Positions 36,259-45,629 of a stretch of DNA of 64,000 nt are shown here, in pieces. Below the pieces are notes generated by a model. That model did not search any database. It had not been told where the DNA came from and saw only the letters and a list, made by a program, of their open reading frames with translations. The stretch is from Campylobacter hepaticus. Lineage in GTDB: Bacteria; Campylobacterota; Campylobacteria; Campylobacterales; Campylobacteraceae. The stretch spans positions 930,001 to 994,000 of the forward strand of contig NZ_CP031611.1 of assembly GCF_001687475.2 (NCBI RefSeq), given 5' to 3'. The translations under genes and the position numbers were made by a program. How positions within the stretch are numbered: the stretch's first letter is position 1; each line of letters begins with the position of its first letter.

Positions 36259-37625
36259 GCTTTTCTTTTAGTAAATTTAATTCTCATTCCATTAGCTGAA
36301 CGTACAGTCAATCTACCTACTACATCAGGCACAAAACCTTCTTCAAGCTCTAATTTATAAACCCTTAAAATATTTGCTAAAATTAAAATGGCTTCTTGCA
36401 TAGCAAAACCTTGCCCTATGCAAATCCTTTCACCTACTCCAAAAGGTAAATATGCGTCCTTTTGATATTCATGCTCAAAACGAGAAGGATTAAAGCCATT
36501 AGGATCACTCCAAAATTTTTCATGCCTGTGTATAAGCCAAGGAGCAATCACCACTCCTGATCCCTTTTTAATAAATTTATCTCGAATTTGCGTATCTTGC
36601 TTAGCTTCTCTTGCAAAAAATCCTACAGGTGGATAAAGCCTTAAAGATTCTTTAAAAATATTAATTAAATATTTAAACTGTTTTAAATGCACAATTTCAA
36701 TATCTTTATTTTGCAAAATTTCACAAAGCTCTTCATAAGCTTTTTCTTGGTCTTTAGGATAAAGACTTAATAAATACAAAGTCCATGTTAAAGAACTAGC
36801 TGTTGTTTCATGACCTGCTAAAAAAAGCATGGCCACTTGATCTAAAATTTCTTCAAAAGAAAAACGTTTATTAGTTTGTGCATCCACCACCAAAAGCAAA
36901 GAAGATAAAATATCTTTAAATTCTTCTTGATTTGCTTCATTAGCCTTATCATATCTTGGTTTTACTATATCCTTTAAAACTTGCCTAATAAGCTCTCCAG
37001 CTTTAGCACGTTTACGATCACCTAAAATATAAGAAAACCACTTTGGAAAATGAAACATACGGCGCATGGCAGTGTGCACGGTTTGTTCTTGAAAAGTTAC
37101 AAAAGCATTTAAAATTTTTTTACCTTGCTCTTCGTCAAGTTTTGAAGACATAATAGTACGAAAAATAACATCTGCAGTCACAAAAGTCATGGCCTCATCT
37201 ACTTCTATAATGGCATTATTAGGATATTTATCAAAACGTTGCATCATATCAGCTGCTGCATCTTTCATGAGATTAAATACTTTATTAATCCCTGTCATTT
37301 CAAAACTTGGGCGTAAAAGCTCTCTTTGTTTTTTCCAAACATCTCCATTTGTAGTAAAAATACTTTCTCCTAAAAGTGGACTTAAAAGCTCATGCAAAAA
37401 GGCACTTTTGGGAAATTGTCTTACTTCATTTACCATGATTCTTTTCACTTCTTTAGTATTATTAACAACATAAAGATCAAAATTGGGCATTTTAACATAA
37501 CCTGTTTGCATTTTATAACTACGTTCATAAAGTCCATCAAGCCAAGATCTGCGTTTTAATAAAAAAGTTAAAAGCGTTGAAGCCTTGTTTTTATAAGGTT
37601 TTGGAAAAAATGGGCATTGATTCAT
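36255..37625 (-). CDS. Cytochrome P450 (CYP172-like)
   Basis: A 456-residue P450 with all signature elements: I-helix AGHETTASS, K-helix KESLRL (ExxR), and the haem loop FGVGERICIGQG with the Cys ligand at residue 402. No membrane anchor is evident, so it is probably soluble. Its counterpart by order, Cj1411c, is the single P450 of C. jejuni (CYP172A1). Native substrate unknown. It overlaps the flanking membrane-protein genes by 4 bp on each side, which links them functionally, and lies next to kpsS. Confidence 0.93.
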   Translation of the reverse strand: MNQCPFFPKPYKNKASTLLTFLLKRRSWLDGLYERSYKMQTGYVKMPNFDLYVVNNTKEVKRIMVNEVRQFPKSAFLHELLSPLLGESIFTTNGDVWKKQRELLRPSFEMTGINKVFNLMKDAAADMMQRFDKYPNNAIIEVDEAMTFVTADVIFRTIMSSKLDEEQGKKILNAFVTFQEQTVHTAMRRMFHFPKWFSYILGDRKRAKAGELIRQVLKDIVKPRYDKANEANQEEFKDILSSLLLVVDAQTNKRFSFEEILDQVAMLFLAGHETTASSLTWTLYLLSLYPKDQEKAYEELCEILQNKDIEIVHLKQFKYLINIFKESLRLYPPVGFFAREAKQDTQIRDKFIKKGSGVVIAPWLIHRHEKFWSDPNGFNPSRFEHEYQKDAYLPFGVGERICIGQGFAMQEAILILANILRVYKLELEEGFVPDVVGRLTVRSANGMRIKFTKRKA

Positions 37626-38740
37626 ATTTTTACCTTTTCTTCTAAAAATTTAGGTGCAACAATAAAAGAAAAAAAATCGTAATCACCTTTAATTTTAGCA
37701 CTATAAAGATATAAAAAATGTGCTTTGTTTTTATCTCTTTTTATTTTTTTATATTCATGTTTTTCATACAAAGTATGAAATTTAGCATTTAAAAATACTG
37801 GAGCAAATCTAGCATTTACTTTACTTGTACGAAAAAAATCTACTTGTGGAAAACAAGCACCATCAATAATAGATGTATAATCATACCATTTTAAATCAAA
37901 TCTTGAGATAAATTCAAGCTTTTCTCTAAATTTATTAGCATTTTTTTGATAACTTACCAAAGGAATACATTCTCCTAAAGTAAGAATTTTTAGTTTAGTA
38001 AGCAAAGTTTGATCTATTTGTTTTAAAATATGTTCTAAAACTTCTATACAAACTATAGTTCCAACACTATGGGCTACTAAAATAAGCTCATAATCTTGTT
38101 TATTTTTATTTTGCTCTAATTTATCTATTATAGTATGTGCAAAAAGTTTTATTCTTTCTTCCATTGCACCTTTTTTTTTATCCTTCCAAGTAGCACAAAA
38201 AGCACAAATCCTTGCTATCCAAAATACACCAAGTTTTTTACCCATTTTAAACAAAAAACGATTAAGCAAAAATCCTAAAAAAATTCCTATTAATACAGCA
38301 AAAAAAATAGGTATATGATTTTGCAAAAAAACAAAAGTTCCTAAAGCTAAGATCATAGAAAATAACAAAGAAAAAAGCACATAAAAAAAAGGATAATAAC
38401 CTGTAATAAGTTGGTAAATTGATTCTTTTGCAAATTTAATAAAAAGACCTGTAAGAGTATAAATTCTAAAAAAACTATAACAATCTAGCAAAGCATCTTT
38501 ATAATTTTGCGACCAGTTTTGTTTAACAATATCATTCCATACTAAAAAATGGTATTTAGTTTGGACGTTTTCACAAAAAATTTTAAAGAAAGGAAAATTC
38601 TCATTTTTTTCAATTTTATGCATAGTTGCTTTAAGATTGAATTGATAAGAGTATTCTTTTAAATTTTTTTTAAACAAATCATAATAAAATCTATAACTTT
38701 TAGGATCATATCCTGCTATATAAAATACTTCTCTATACAT
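37622..38740 (-). CDS. Membrane protein with alpha/beta-hydrolase domain
   Basis: A 372-residue protein. Two membrane helices (about 125-165) separate an N-terminal cytoplasmic part from a region containing LILVAHSVGTIVCIEVLEH (about 222-240), which looks like the nucleophile elbow of an alpha/beta-hydrolase (H-S-x-G). Predicted esterase, lipase or acyltransferase acting at the membrane. Coupled by 4-bp overlap to the P450. No signal peptide. It corresponds by order to Cj1412c. Confidence 0.7.
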   Translation of the reverse strand: MYREVFYIAGYDPKSYRFYYDLFKKNLKEYSYQFNLKATMHKIEKNENFPFFKIFCENVQTKYHFLVWNDIVKQNWSQNYKDALLDCYSFFRIYTLTGLFIKFAKESIYQLITGYYPFFYVLFSLLFSMILALGTFVFLQNHIPIFFAVLIGIFLGFLLNRFLFKMGKKLGVFWIARICAFCATWKDKKKGAMEERIKLFAHTIIDKLEQNKNKQDYELILVAHSVGTIVCIEVLEHILKQIDQTLLTKLKILTLGECIPLVSYQKNANKFREKLEFISRFDLKWYDYTSIIDGACFPQVDFFRTSKVNARFAPVFLNAKFHTLYEKHEYKKIKRDKNKAHFLYLYSAKIKGDYDFFSFIVAPKFLEEKVKI

Positions 38741-38806
38741 ATACGTTTTTAGTTTAAATTATAACAGTTGTACTTTAAAAATTCTCTTAATGAAGCTTTT
38801 TTACTC

Positions 38807-39991
38807 TTATTTATTCAAAAAAGAATTTTTATAAAAATTACCATTAAATTGATTAGTTTGTAAAAGATAAGCTTTAAAATTAATTGTTAAAATAGGATTG
38901 GGTTTATAAGCATGGGCTTCTCTCCAAAAAAACTGCAATTTCCTAGGATAAGTTAAACCCTCAAAATCATAAAAAGCATTCCCACAAACCTTAGTTGGAC
39001 ATCCTTCTAAAATAGCACTAAAACCTACTGTGGAATTAATAGTAATGCAACCTAAAGCTTTTTTTAAAAGGGTTGGCAAATGCGTATCATGCACATATAA
39101 AACCCTACCTTCAACATGATATTTTTGACTTAAATTTTGTATCAATCTTGTATAATTTTTATATCCTCTATCCATAGGATGATGCTTAAAAACAAGATAA
39201 GACTTAGCCCTTGCATGATTTGCAAAAGAAAGTATGATTTCTTCTATAAAATATTCTATGCTTTTTTTATAATGATATTTAATTTGGGTATCATTATAAA
39301 CTTGTAAAATTGCTAAAAAATATTTTTTATCTAAATTATAAATTTTTTTATTGAGTTTTTTTTCTGTAATTTTGTAAAGATATTTTCTATATAAAGATCT
39401 AAACCAAAATAAAAACTCAAAAGGATATAAAGTTCTATGATGAAGCTTATTATTAAAAAATGGGGCTAAAAGAAAAGCAAATAACCAATATAAAAAAGCA
39501 TCAAAAGCTATAAATTTAAAACTACCAGGAATTTCTTTGATACTGTCTTTTGTACAAATATTTTGGTAAAGATAAAAATTCTTGTCTTTAGGCAAAAAAG
39601 AATTAGCATTAACCCCATTTTGCTCCAAAGTAATGCAATAAGGTCTTAAATACCCCTCTTCAAAAATCCAAATTGCAAGATTTAATCGTTTAGCTATTTT
39701 AATAGCTTTAGCATGGATAATACGACAATCATTATACATAATAATAGCATCAATTTTTTTAGTTTTTAAAAAATTTTCATAAAAATTTTCAAGCTCTACT
39801 TCATGACATTTACATCGTATACCACTTGGATAGAAAAAAAAATCTCCACCATTAAAATTTAATTTAAAAACTTTAGTTTTATTTTTTTGCATTTTTATAG
39901 CAAGTTTATGAAAGAAATTCCCTACAGGACCTTGCAAAAGTAAAACATTTTTATCACTAAATTCTTTTTTAATTTTGTCACTAAATCTCAT
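38807..39991 (-). CDS. kpsS: Capsule Kdo-linker transferase KpsS
   Basis: A 394-residue KpsS. Landmarks: N-terminal LLLQGPVGNFFHKLA, IWIFEEGYLRPYCITLEQNGVN, the FKHHPMDRGYKNY segment and VHDTHLPTLLKKALGCITINS. KpsS adds the first beta-Kdo to the lyso-phosphatidylglycerol anchor of group 2 capsules. Overlaps kpsC by 4 bp. It corresponds by order to Cj1413c. Confidence 0.92.
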   Translation of the reverse strand: MRFSDKIKKEFSDKNVLLLQGPVGNFFHKLAIKMQKNKTKVFKLNFNGGDFFFYPSGIRCKCHEVELENFYENFLKTKKIDAIIMYNDCRIIHAKAIKIAKRLNLAIWIFEEGYLRPYCITLEQNGVNANSFLPKDKNFYLYQNICTKDSIKEIPGSFKFIAFDAFLYWLFAFLLAPFFNNKLHHRTLYPFEFLFWFRSLYRKYLYKITEKKLNKKIYNLDKKYFLAILQVYNDTQIKYHYKKSIEYFIEEIILSFANHARAKSYLVFKHHPMDRGYKNYTRLIQNLSQKYHVEGRVLYVHDTHLPTLLKKALGCITINSTVGFSAILEGCPTKVCGNAFYDFEGLTYPRKLQFFWREAHAYKPNPILTINFKAYLLQTNQFNGNFYKNSFLNK

Positions 39992-42060
39992 TTATTTACC
40001 AAAAATTCATAAATTCTTCTTATTTTTCTAAGCATTAAAGTTTTTAAATTAATTATTAATTTTATATATTTTTTTGAAAAATAATCTTTTTGTAAATGAA
40101 ACATTATATCTAAACAAACTTCAATTTCGCATAAAGTTTTAGTATAAGGATGAATATAACGTGGATACATGATTAAAGATCCTGCTACGAGTTCCTCAAG
40201 ATTTAATTTTCTCTTTCTTCTTTGACATGTTTGTTTATCTTTTGTTAAACCCCACCCTGCATAAAAAGGCATACCATAAGTAAAAACTTTTTTAGATCTT
40301 AAAAGCGCATCAAAACCACTTGTAGAAGTTATAGTATGAATTTCATCAGCAATTTTTATAGCACTATCAATACTACAATCTTTAATGATTTCATCACAAT
40401 ACCTTAAAATAAGCCTTTCATCTTTTAAGCCCTTACGATTACCGCTTAATACATCAGGATGAGGCTTAAAAACAATATAAGCATTTTGATTTTTAGCACG
40501 CACTTCTTTAAGCAAATCCAAAGTTGATAAACCGCAACCACCTAAAATCATCGAGGCATCATCTTCAACCTGAGCGGGAATTAAAATGATTTTTTGTCCT
40601 TTTTGAGTCTTAATTTTTAAATCCTTGTGAGACATGACATTATATTTTGAAAATTTATTTTCAAGTATAAGATTTATAATATTTTTTGCCCTATTTAGCA
40701 TTTTATCATCAAAAATTTCATTTTGCAAAATATCTTCTAGTTGACTTGGTCTATTAGGATCTATATAAAGTCCTTTATTATCAACAATGAGCGAAAATGG
40801 TCGCGTAAGATCAGATCCTAAGGAAACAGAACGAATAAAACCATCTTCTACTAAAGCAATTTTTGGAATAAAATTTTCTAAGCCTTCATTTTGAGCTTTT
40901 TTCAAAAGAAGATTTTTAAGCTCATTAAAATCAAATCTTCTACCCCAAATAAAAAATTTATCCCCTTCTTTTAATTTTAATTTATTTAAAGTTTTTAAAG
41001 AATTTAGAAAAATAATTTTATTATTTTTAGCTTTAAAAAAAGGTTTTATAAAATGTTTTTTCCACAAACTAAAACCAAACATGATAAGTCTATTAGAATT
41101 ATCATTTTCTATGATTTTATATTTTGCTAAAGTTTTAATCGTATCAAAAATATCGCTTTTTTGGTTTAAATAAGGATTAAAATATCGAGTATACATTATA
41201 TAAGCAGCATAAAAAATTTCTTCAAAACTTCTTTTTTTAATCCTTCTTTGGCATTTTTGTTTATCTTTTGTTAAACCCCACCCTGCATAAAAAGGCATAC
41301 CATAACACACACATTCACATCCCATAAGCAAAGCTTCAAAACCCATTCCAGAAGTTTTAGTATAAACTTTATGAAAATATTTAAGCAAACTAAAAGGATT
41401 AAAATTTTCACTAATAATTACACATTCTTTAGGCAAAACATCAAGATTAAAATCACTTTGTTTTTTAGCACTTAAAACATCAGGATGTATTTTAATATAA
41501 ACAGTAGAATCAGGATTTTCTTTAATAGCATCTTGTATCATATCTAAAGTTGAAAATTTTTGAGCAAGACCAAATTCAAGTGAGGCATCATAAGCTATTT
41601 GGGTAATAATTAAAATACGTTTTTCATCATTTTTTGGAAAATAATGACTTGGGACCTTTAAATTATTATTATACTTAGTAATTTGATATTCTTTTATAAG
41701 TTTAATAGCTTTTTTAGCTTGCAAGATTTCTTCATCTTTAAATGCATAAGTATTTAAAATATTTTCAAGTTTTGAAGGAGAATTTGCATCATAATACATG
41801 CCTATATCATCACAAAGCAAACTAAAACTAGGGGAATTTTCCACCCCCAAATTTAAAGAACGTATAAAACCATCTTCTAAAAGCAAATATTTAGCATTAT
41901 ATTTTTTAGCTAAAGCTATAGCTTTAAAACCTGATTTTTTCCTTCCCCAACCTAAAAAAATATCATTTTTTTTACCCCTTTTAAACAGAGTAAAAAAAAT
42001 TACATGATAAAAATTTTTAACATTAATAATAAGTTTTTTTGATGTTGCATAATATTTCAT
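39988..42060 (-). CDS. kpsC: Capsule Kdo-linker polymerase KpsC
   Basis: A 690-residue KpsC with two homologous glycosyltransferase halves (GT99 and GT107 type). Each half has a KYLLLEDGFIRS- or ALVEDGFIRS-like segment and a CYGMPFYAGWGLTKDKQ- or TYGMPFYAGWGLTKDKQ-like segment (near 252 and 594). KpsC extends the alternating beta-Kdo linker between the lipid and the capsule repeat. The two Kdo-binding segments are encoded by a 50-bp identical DNA stretch. It corresponds by order to Cj1414c and is the last conserved gene before the serotype-specific region. Confidence 0.93.
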   Translation of the reverse strand: MKYYATSKKLIINVKNFYHVIFFTLFKRGKKNDIFLGWGRKKSGFKAIALAKKYNAKYLLLEDGFIRSLNLGVENSPSFSLLCDDIGMYYDANSPSKLENILNTYAFKDEEILQAKKAIKLIKEYQITKYNNNLKVPSHYFPKNDEKRILIITQIAYDASLEFGLAQKFSTLDMIQDAIKENPDSTVYIKIHPDVLSAKKQSDFNLDVLPKECVIISENFNPFSLLKYFHKVYTKTSGMGFEALLMGCECVCYGMPFYAGWGLTKDKQKCQRRIKKRSFEEIFYAAYIMYTRYFNPYLNQKSDIFDTIKTLAKYKIIENDNSNRLIMFGFSLWKKHFIKPFFKAKNNKIIFLNSLKTLNKLKLKEGDKFFIWGRRFDFNELKNLLLKKAQNEGLENFIPKIALVEDGFIRSVSLGSDLTRPFSLIVDNKGLYIDPNRPSQLEDILQNEIFDDKMLNRAKNIINLILENKFSKYNVMSHKDLKIKTQKGQKIILIPAQVEDDASMILGGCGLSTLDLLKEVRAKNQNAYIVFKPHPDVLSGNRKGLKDERLILRYCDEIIKDCSIDSAIKIADEIHTITSTSGFDALLRSKKVFTYGMPFYAGWGLTKDKQTCQRRKRKLNLEELVAGSLIMYPRYIHPYTKTLCEIEVCLDIMFHLQKDYFSKKYIKLIINLKTLMLRKIRRIYEFLVNK
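40230..40279. repeat. 50-bp perfect direct repeat in kpsC, copy 1
   Basis: Identical to 41256-41305. It encodes the GMPFYAGWGLTKDK segment of the second half of KpsC. The offset to copy 2 is 1026 bp, an exact number of codons. Confidence 0.85.
41256..41305. repeat. 50-bp perfect direct repeat in kpsC, copy 2
   Basis: Identical to 40230-40279. It encodes the same segment in the first half of KpsC. Confidence 0.85.
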
Positions 42061-42069
42061 AATTACAAT

Positions 42070-43122
42070 TTAACATAAAGATAACAACTTTCTTTTAGTC
42101 AATTCTAAATCAAACATACCATTTTTTGCTCTAGAATTTAAATTATTAAAAATATTTTCAATAAATTCTTGAGTTATCCCATAATTTTTCAATTCTATAG
42201 AAATATTTAAAGCATGAAACAAAGCAATAATTTGTTCTTTATAAGGTGATAAAACATTATTTGTATCTATATCATTAATACATTCTAATAAAATAGGAAT
42301 AGTAAAACTACAAGCTAGTCCATGAGAAAGACCTAATTTCATAGTAATTGGATAACTTATAGCATGAGCTAATGCTGTTTGGGTATTTGAAAAAGCCAAA
42401 CCAGCATGGATACTTGCTAAAATAATTTTTAATCTTAGCTCCTTAGAATTTAAATTATTTTGTAATTTTGGTAAATATTCTAAGATCAATTCTATAGCTT
42501 TAATTGCATGATAAGTAGATATAAGATTAGAATTTTTGTTCCAAATTGATTCTATAGAATGAGAAAGAGCATCTAAAGCTGTATGTATAGTAAGTTCTCT
42601 TGGAATATTTAAAAATAAATTCGGATCATAAAAAGCTTCTTTACAATATAAATTATCATTAGATAGTGAAAATTTTATATTATTTGGAGTATCCCACAAA
42701 GTAGCCCATTTAGTTAATTCACTACTCGTGCCTGCTGTAGTTGGAATAGCATAAATAGGTATAAATGAAGAAGAATCTGATATATTTAATTCTACACCAT
42801 TTCTAATAATATCGCCTGATACACTAAAATATTTAGCCAAATCTAAAACACTTCCACCACCAAAAGCTACTATTTCTTTATAGCCTTTATAATCTTTTTT
42901 AATCAACTCAGCGTAATTAATTTCTGGATTAGGTAAAACATTATAAATCAAACCTTTTAGACGACTTCCAAGTTTTTCTTCTAAAACTTTAGTTAATCCC
43001 TTTTTATAAAAACTTTGAGAAGTAAGTAATAAAATAGAATCTGTTTTTAAACTATCCAAAACATTTTCATAAGAAAAATTAAAATTAATTTTAACTGGGT
43101 TAAAATACTTAAAATTATTCAT
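42070..43122 (-). CDS. Iron-type alcohol dehydrogenase, predicted phosphonoacetaldehyde reductase
   Basis: A 350-residue group III Fe-dependent alcohol dehydrogenase. NAD(P)-binding GGGSVLDLAKY (about 90-100), PTTAGTSSELTKWAT, and metal ligands in DALSHSIES (Asp, His), HAISYP (His) and GLSHGLACSF (His) are all present. The start is the ATG at 43122 with AGGG 6 nt before it; the ATG at 43128 abuts that site. It overlaps the end of the phosphonopyruvate decarboxylase gene. By family precedent (PhpC-type enzymes) it should reduce phosphonoacetaldehyde to 2-hydroxyethylphosphonate. No aminotransferase is present, which argues against 2-aminoethylphosphonate. Confidence 0.82.
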   Translation of the reverse strand: MNNFKYFNPVKINFNFSYENVLDSLKTDSILLLTSQSFYKKGLTKVLEEKLGSRLKGLIYNVLPNPEINYAELIKKDYKGYKEIVAFGGGSVLDLAKYFSVSGDIIRNGVELNISDSSSFIPIYAIPTTAGTSSELTKWATLWDTPNNIKFSLSNDNLYCKEAFYDPNLFLNIPRELTIHTALDALSHSIESIWNKNSNLISTYHAIKAIELILEYLPKLQNNLNSKELRLKIILASIHAGLAFSNTQTALAHAISYPITMKLGLSHGLACSFTIPILLECINDIDTNNVLSPYKEQIIALFHALNISIELKNYGITQEFIENIFNNLNSRAKNGMFDLELTKRKLLSLC

Positions 43123-44311
43123 GTTCATCCCTAATTAAAAATTGTGCTATTCTTAATGCAACTTGCTTAGGTGTAACCTTAGGTCTTCCTAAATTTTCTT
43201 TACTACCTTTTAAAATTTTAATATAAATTAAAATAGCTCCACCTTGTTCGCGATCAAGAAAAAAATTAAGCGCTTGTGCTAAATCATCAAATGAATTTAT
43301 AATAAAAATCTTTTCATAGCCACAAGAATAAGCTATTTTTGAAAAATTTACAAATGGGGAAAGATTAAATTGTCCTCCTGTACTATCATGGCTTTCATTA
43401 TCTAATAATACATGACAAAAATTTCCTTTATTATTAAGTTTAGAATAATAAGCATTAGTACTTAAAGCTCCCATCCTCATCAATAAAGCAGAATCTCCAT
43501 CAATTGCAATGACTTTTTTAAAATTTTGTAAAGATACTCCTAAAGCTAAAGAACTAACACACCCCATTGAACCTACCATATATAATTGATTTTCCGTATC
43601 TTGAATTTCATATAATTCTCTACCTGTTTTTCCTGTAGTAGCAAATAATGCGATATTATTTTTATAAGAAAAATCACTTAAATATTTTAAAATTTCAATC
43701 CTTTGCACTTGCAACTTCACTGTATTGTGATTTTGCTCAATGATTTCTTGATCTTGATTTTCCAACAAAGACTTAGAATCAGTTAAAGAACATTTTTTAA
43801 AAGTATTGTTTTTAACTATAAAAAAATAAGATTTTTGTTTTTTTAAATAATCATGTGCTACATTTAATTGTTTAATAGCTTGATCATAATCTTGAGATAA
43901 AAAATCATAAGCAATATTACAAGTTTTCAATAAACGATCTGTAATAATTCCTAAAAGTTCATGTTGTGGCTCATCAGTATTTTTGCCTTGCATATCTCTT
44001 TCTCCTCTAAGAGAAACAAAACCTAAAATAGGAATTTCAAAGGTATCATTTAAAGAAGTAAGAGGAGATAAAGCATTGCTTAATCCGCTATTTTGCATTA
44101 ATACAACGCCAAATTTATCTTTTTGTTTCATATTTGCTAAGCTTATTCCTGTAGCTATAGCTGTAGCATCACCTTCATTATTAGACATAATAAAAGAATT
44201 TTCATTAATAGCATAATTAATCATAGGAGAAAGATAAGAACAAGGGACCCCGCTAAATTGAAAACATCCCATTTTTTTTAAAGCTTCTCCAAATAAAGTC
44301 ATATCAAGCAT
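43115..44311 (-). CDS. ppd: Phosphonopyruvate decarboxylase
   Basis: A 398-residue thiamine-diphosphate enzyme with the phosphonopyruvate/sulfopyruvate decarboxylase layout. The N-terminal PYR domain has SGVPCSYLSPMINYA and NNEGDATAIATG (catalytic Glu). The C-terminal PP domain has AIDGDSALLMRMGALST and VLLDNESHDSTGGQ, the TPP/Mg motif. The reaction gives phosphonoacetaldehyde plus CO2 and pulls the unfavourable PEP mutase step forward. It overlaps the PEP mutase gene by 1 bp and the dehydrogenase by 8 bp. Not part of the NCTC 11168 locus as I know it. Confidence 0.9.
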   Translation of the reverse strand: MLDMTLFGEALKKMGCFQFSGVPCSYLSPMINYAINENSFIMSNNEGDATAIATGISLANMKQKDKFGVVLMQNSGLSNALSPLTSLNDTFEIPILGFVSLRGERDMQGKNTDEPQHELLGIITDRLLKTCNIAYDFLSQDYDQAIKQLNVAHDYLKKQKSYFFIVKNNTFKKCSLTDSKSLLENQDQEIIEQNHNTVKLQVQRIEILKYLSDFSYKNNIALFATTGKTGRELYEIQDTENQLYMVGSMGCVSSLALGVSLQNFKKVIAIDGDSALLMRMGALSTNAYYSKLNNKGNFCHVLLDNESHDSTGGQFNLSPFVNFSKIAYSCGYEKIFIINSFDDLAQALNFFLDREQGGAILIYIKILKGSKENLGRPKVTPKQVALRIAQFLIRDEHE

Positions 44312-45627
44312 TAAATCGTTCCTGGAATAAGATTTAAAATTTCATCAACTTTCATACATTTATCTTCTGATTCTTTACTTCTGTCATTCTCTAAAATTTC
44401 TTTTGCCACATTTTGCATTGCAACAAAAGAAGCTCTAAGCATATGATTAGCATATATTACTATATTAACTCCATAAGCTGCTAAATCACTAGCTTTAATC
44501 TCATTAAAACTAGTAGGTACAACAACAACAGGGATATCTTGTTCTTTTAATCTAAACTGTTTAAGAAATTCTATAATTTCATTTCCATCTTTATGTCTAG
44601 AATGAATCATTATCCCATCTGCACCTGCTTTTATATACGCAAAAGCTCTTTGTAAAGCATCTTCTATACCTTTATCTAAAATCAAAGATTCTATCCTAGC
44701 AATAATCATAAAATCATCTGTTATTTGTGCTTTTTTTCCTGCTTGAATTTTATTACAAAAATCTTCTATACTATCTTGATTTTGAATCACATCATTTCCA
44801 AGCAAAGAATTCTTTTTTAGGCCTATTTTATCTTCGATAATTACAGCAGAAACACCTATTCTTTCAAGACTTCTTACAGTAAAAACAAAGTGTTCTAATT
44901 TCCCACCTGTATCAGCATCATAAATCAAAGGTTTTGATGTTACCTCAAATATCTCATTTACAGTATTTAAACGACTTGATAATTCTACAGCTTCAATATC
45001 AGGCTTTCCTCTACTTGTTGAATCAGTTAAAGAACTAGACCAAAAACCATCAAATTCTATTTTCATACCATTTTTATTAACAAAGCTATTTTCAGCAATT
45101 AACGCAGAAATTGCTGAATGAGTTTCTAAAATTCTTAAAGGTTTTTTAGCATCAATTAAACGTCTTAATAAAGACAATCTAGCATTAGTTGTAATACCTA
45201 AAGACTTCGCATTTTGATTAAGCTGAGTTGAACTAATACCTTGAGTATATTTTGGTTCTATAAGTTCACCACATTTTAATTCTTTTAATAAAGCAATAAC
45301 ATTTGCTCTCTCTTTTTTTTGAGGACCTTCTTTCCAATCATCGCCATGAATAACAAATTTAGGTTTTAACTTAATAATATTTTCCCTATAACTTAAAGTA
45401 TTTTGAGCTATAACCTCGTCAATAAAACCTATACTTTCAACAATAATTTTACGTTGCTCATAATTCATATAAGGAAGTCGTTTATAAGATGCAATAGCAG
45501 AATCAGTTAATAAGCCTAATACAACTTTACCTTGAATTTTATCAGCATATTCTCTTGCTAACTTCATAATATTTATATGACCAGGATGTATTAAATCAGC
45601 TGACATAGCTATATATACAATATTCAT
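44311..45627 (-). CDS. pepM: Phosphonate cytidylyltransferase-PEP phosphomutase fusion
   Basis: A 438-residue two-domain protein. Residues 1-140 are a TagD/PCT-like cytidylyltransferase: HPGH at 14-17, HGDDWK near 94-99, GISSTQ near 130-135. Residues 150-438 are PEP mutase of the isocitrate-lyase superfamily: GFWSSSLTDSTSRGKPD (194-210), Mg-binding DADTGG (237-242) and the diagnostic EDKIGLKKNS (265-274), which fits EDK-x5-NS and marks true PEP mutases over lyases. It makes phosphonopyruvate from PEP, and the N-terminal domain probably activates the final phosphonate as a CMP ester. Comparable fusions occur in phosphonate-decorated capsules such as Bacteroides PS-B. Confidence 0.9.
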   Translation of the reverse strand: MNIVYIAMSADLIHPGHINIMKLAREYADKIQGKVVLGLLTDSAIASYKRLPYMNYEQRKIIVESIGFIDEVIAQNTLSYRENIIKLKPKFVIHGDDWKEGPQKKERANVIALLKELKCGELIEPKYTQGISSTQLNQNAKSLGITTNARLSLLRRLIDAKKPLRILETHSAISALIAENSFVNKNGMKIEFDGFWSSSLTDSTSRGKPDIEAVELSSRLNTVNEIFEVTSKPLIYDADTGGKLEHFVFTVRSLERIGVSAVIIEDKIGLKKNSLLGNDVIQNQDSIEDFCNKIQAGKKAQITDDFMIIARIESLILDKGIEDALQRAFAYIKAGADGIMIHSRHKDGNEIIEFLKQFRLKEQDIPVVVVPTSFNEIKASDLAAYGVNIVIYANHMLRASFVAMQNVAKEILENDRSKESEDKCMKVDEILNLIPGTI

Positions 45628-45629
45628 TA

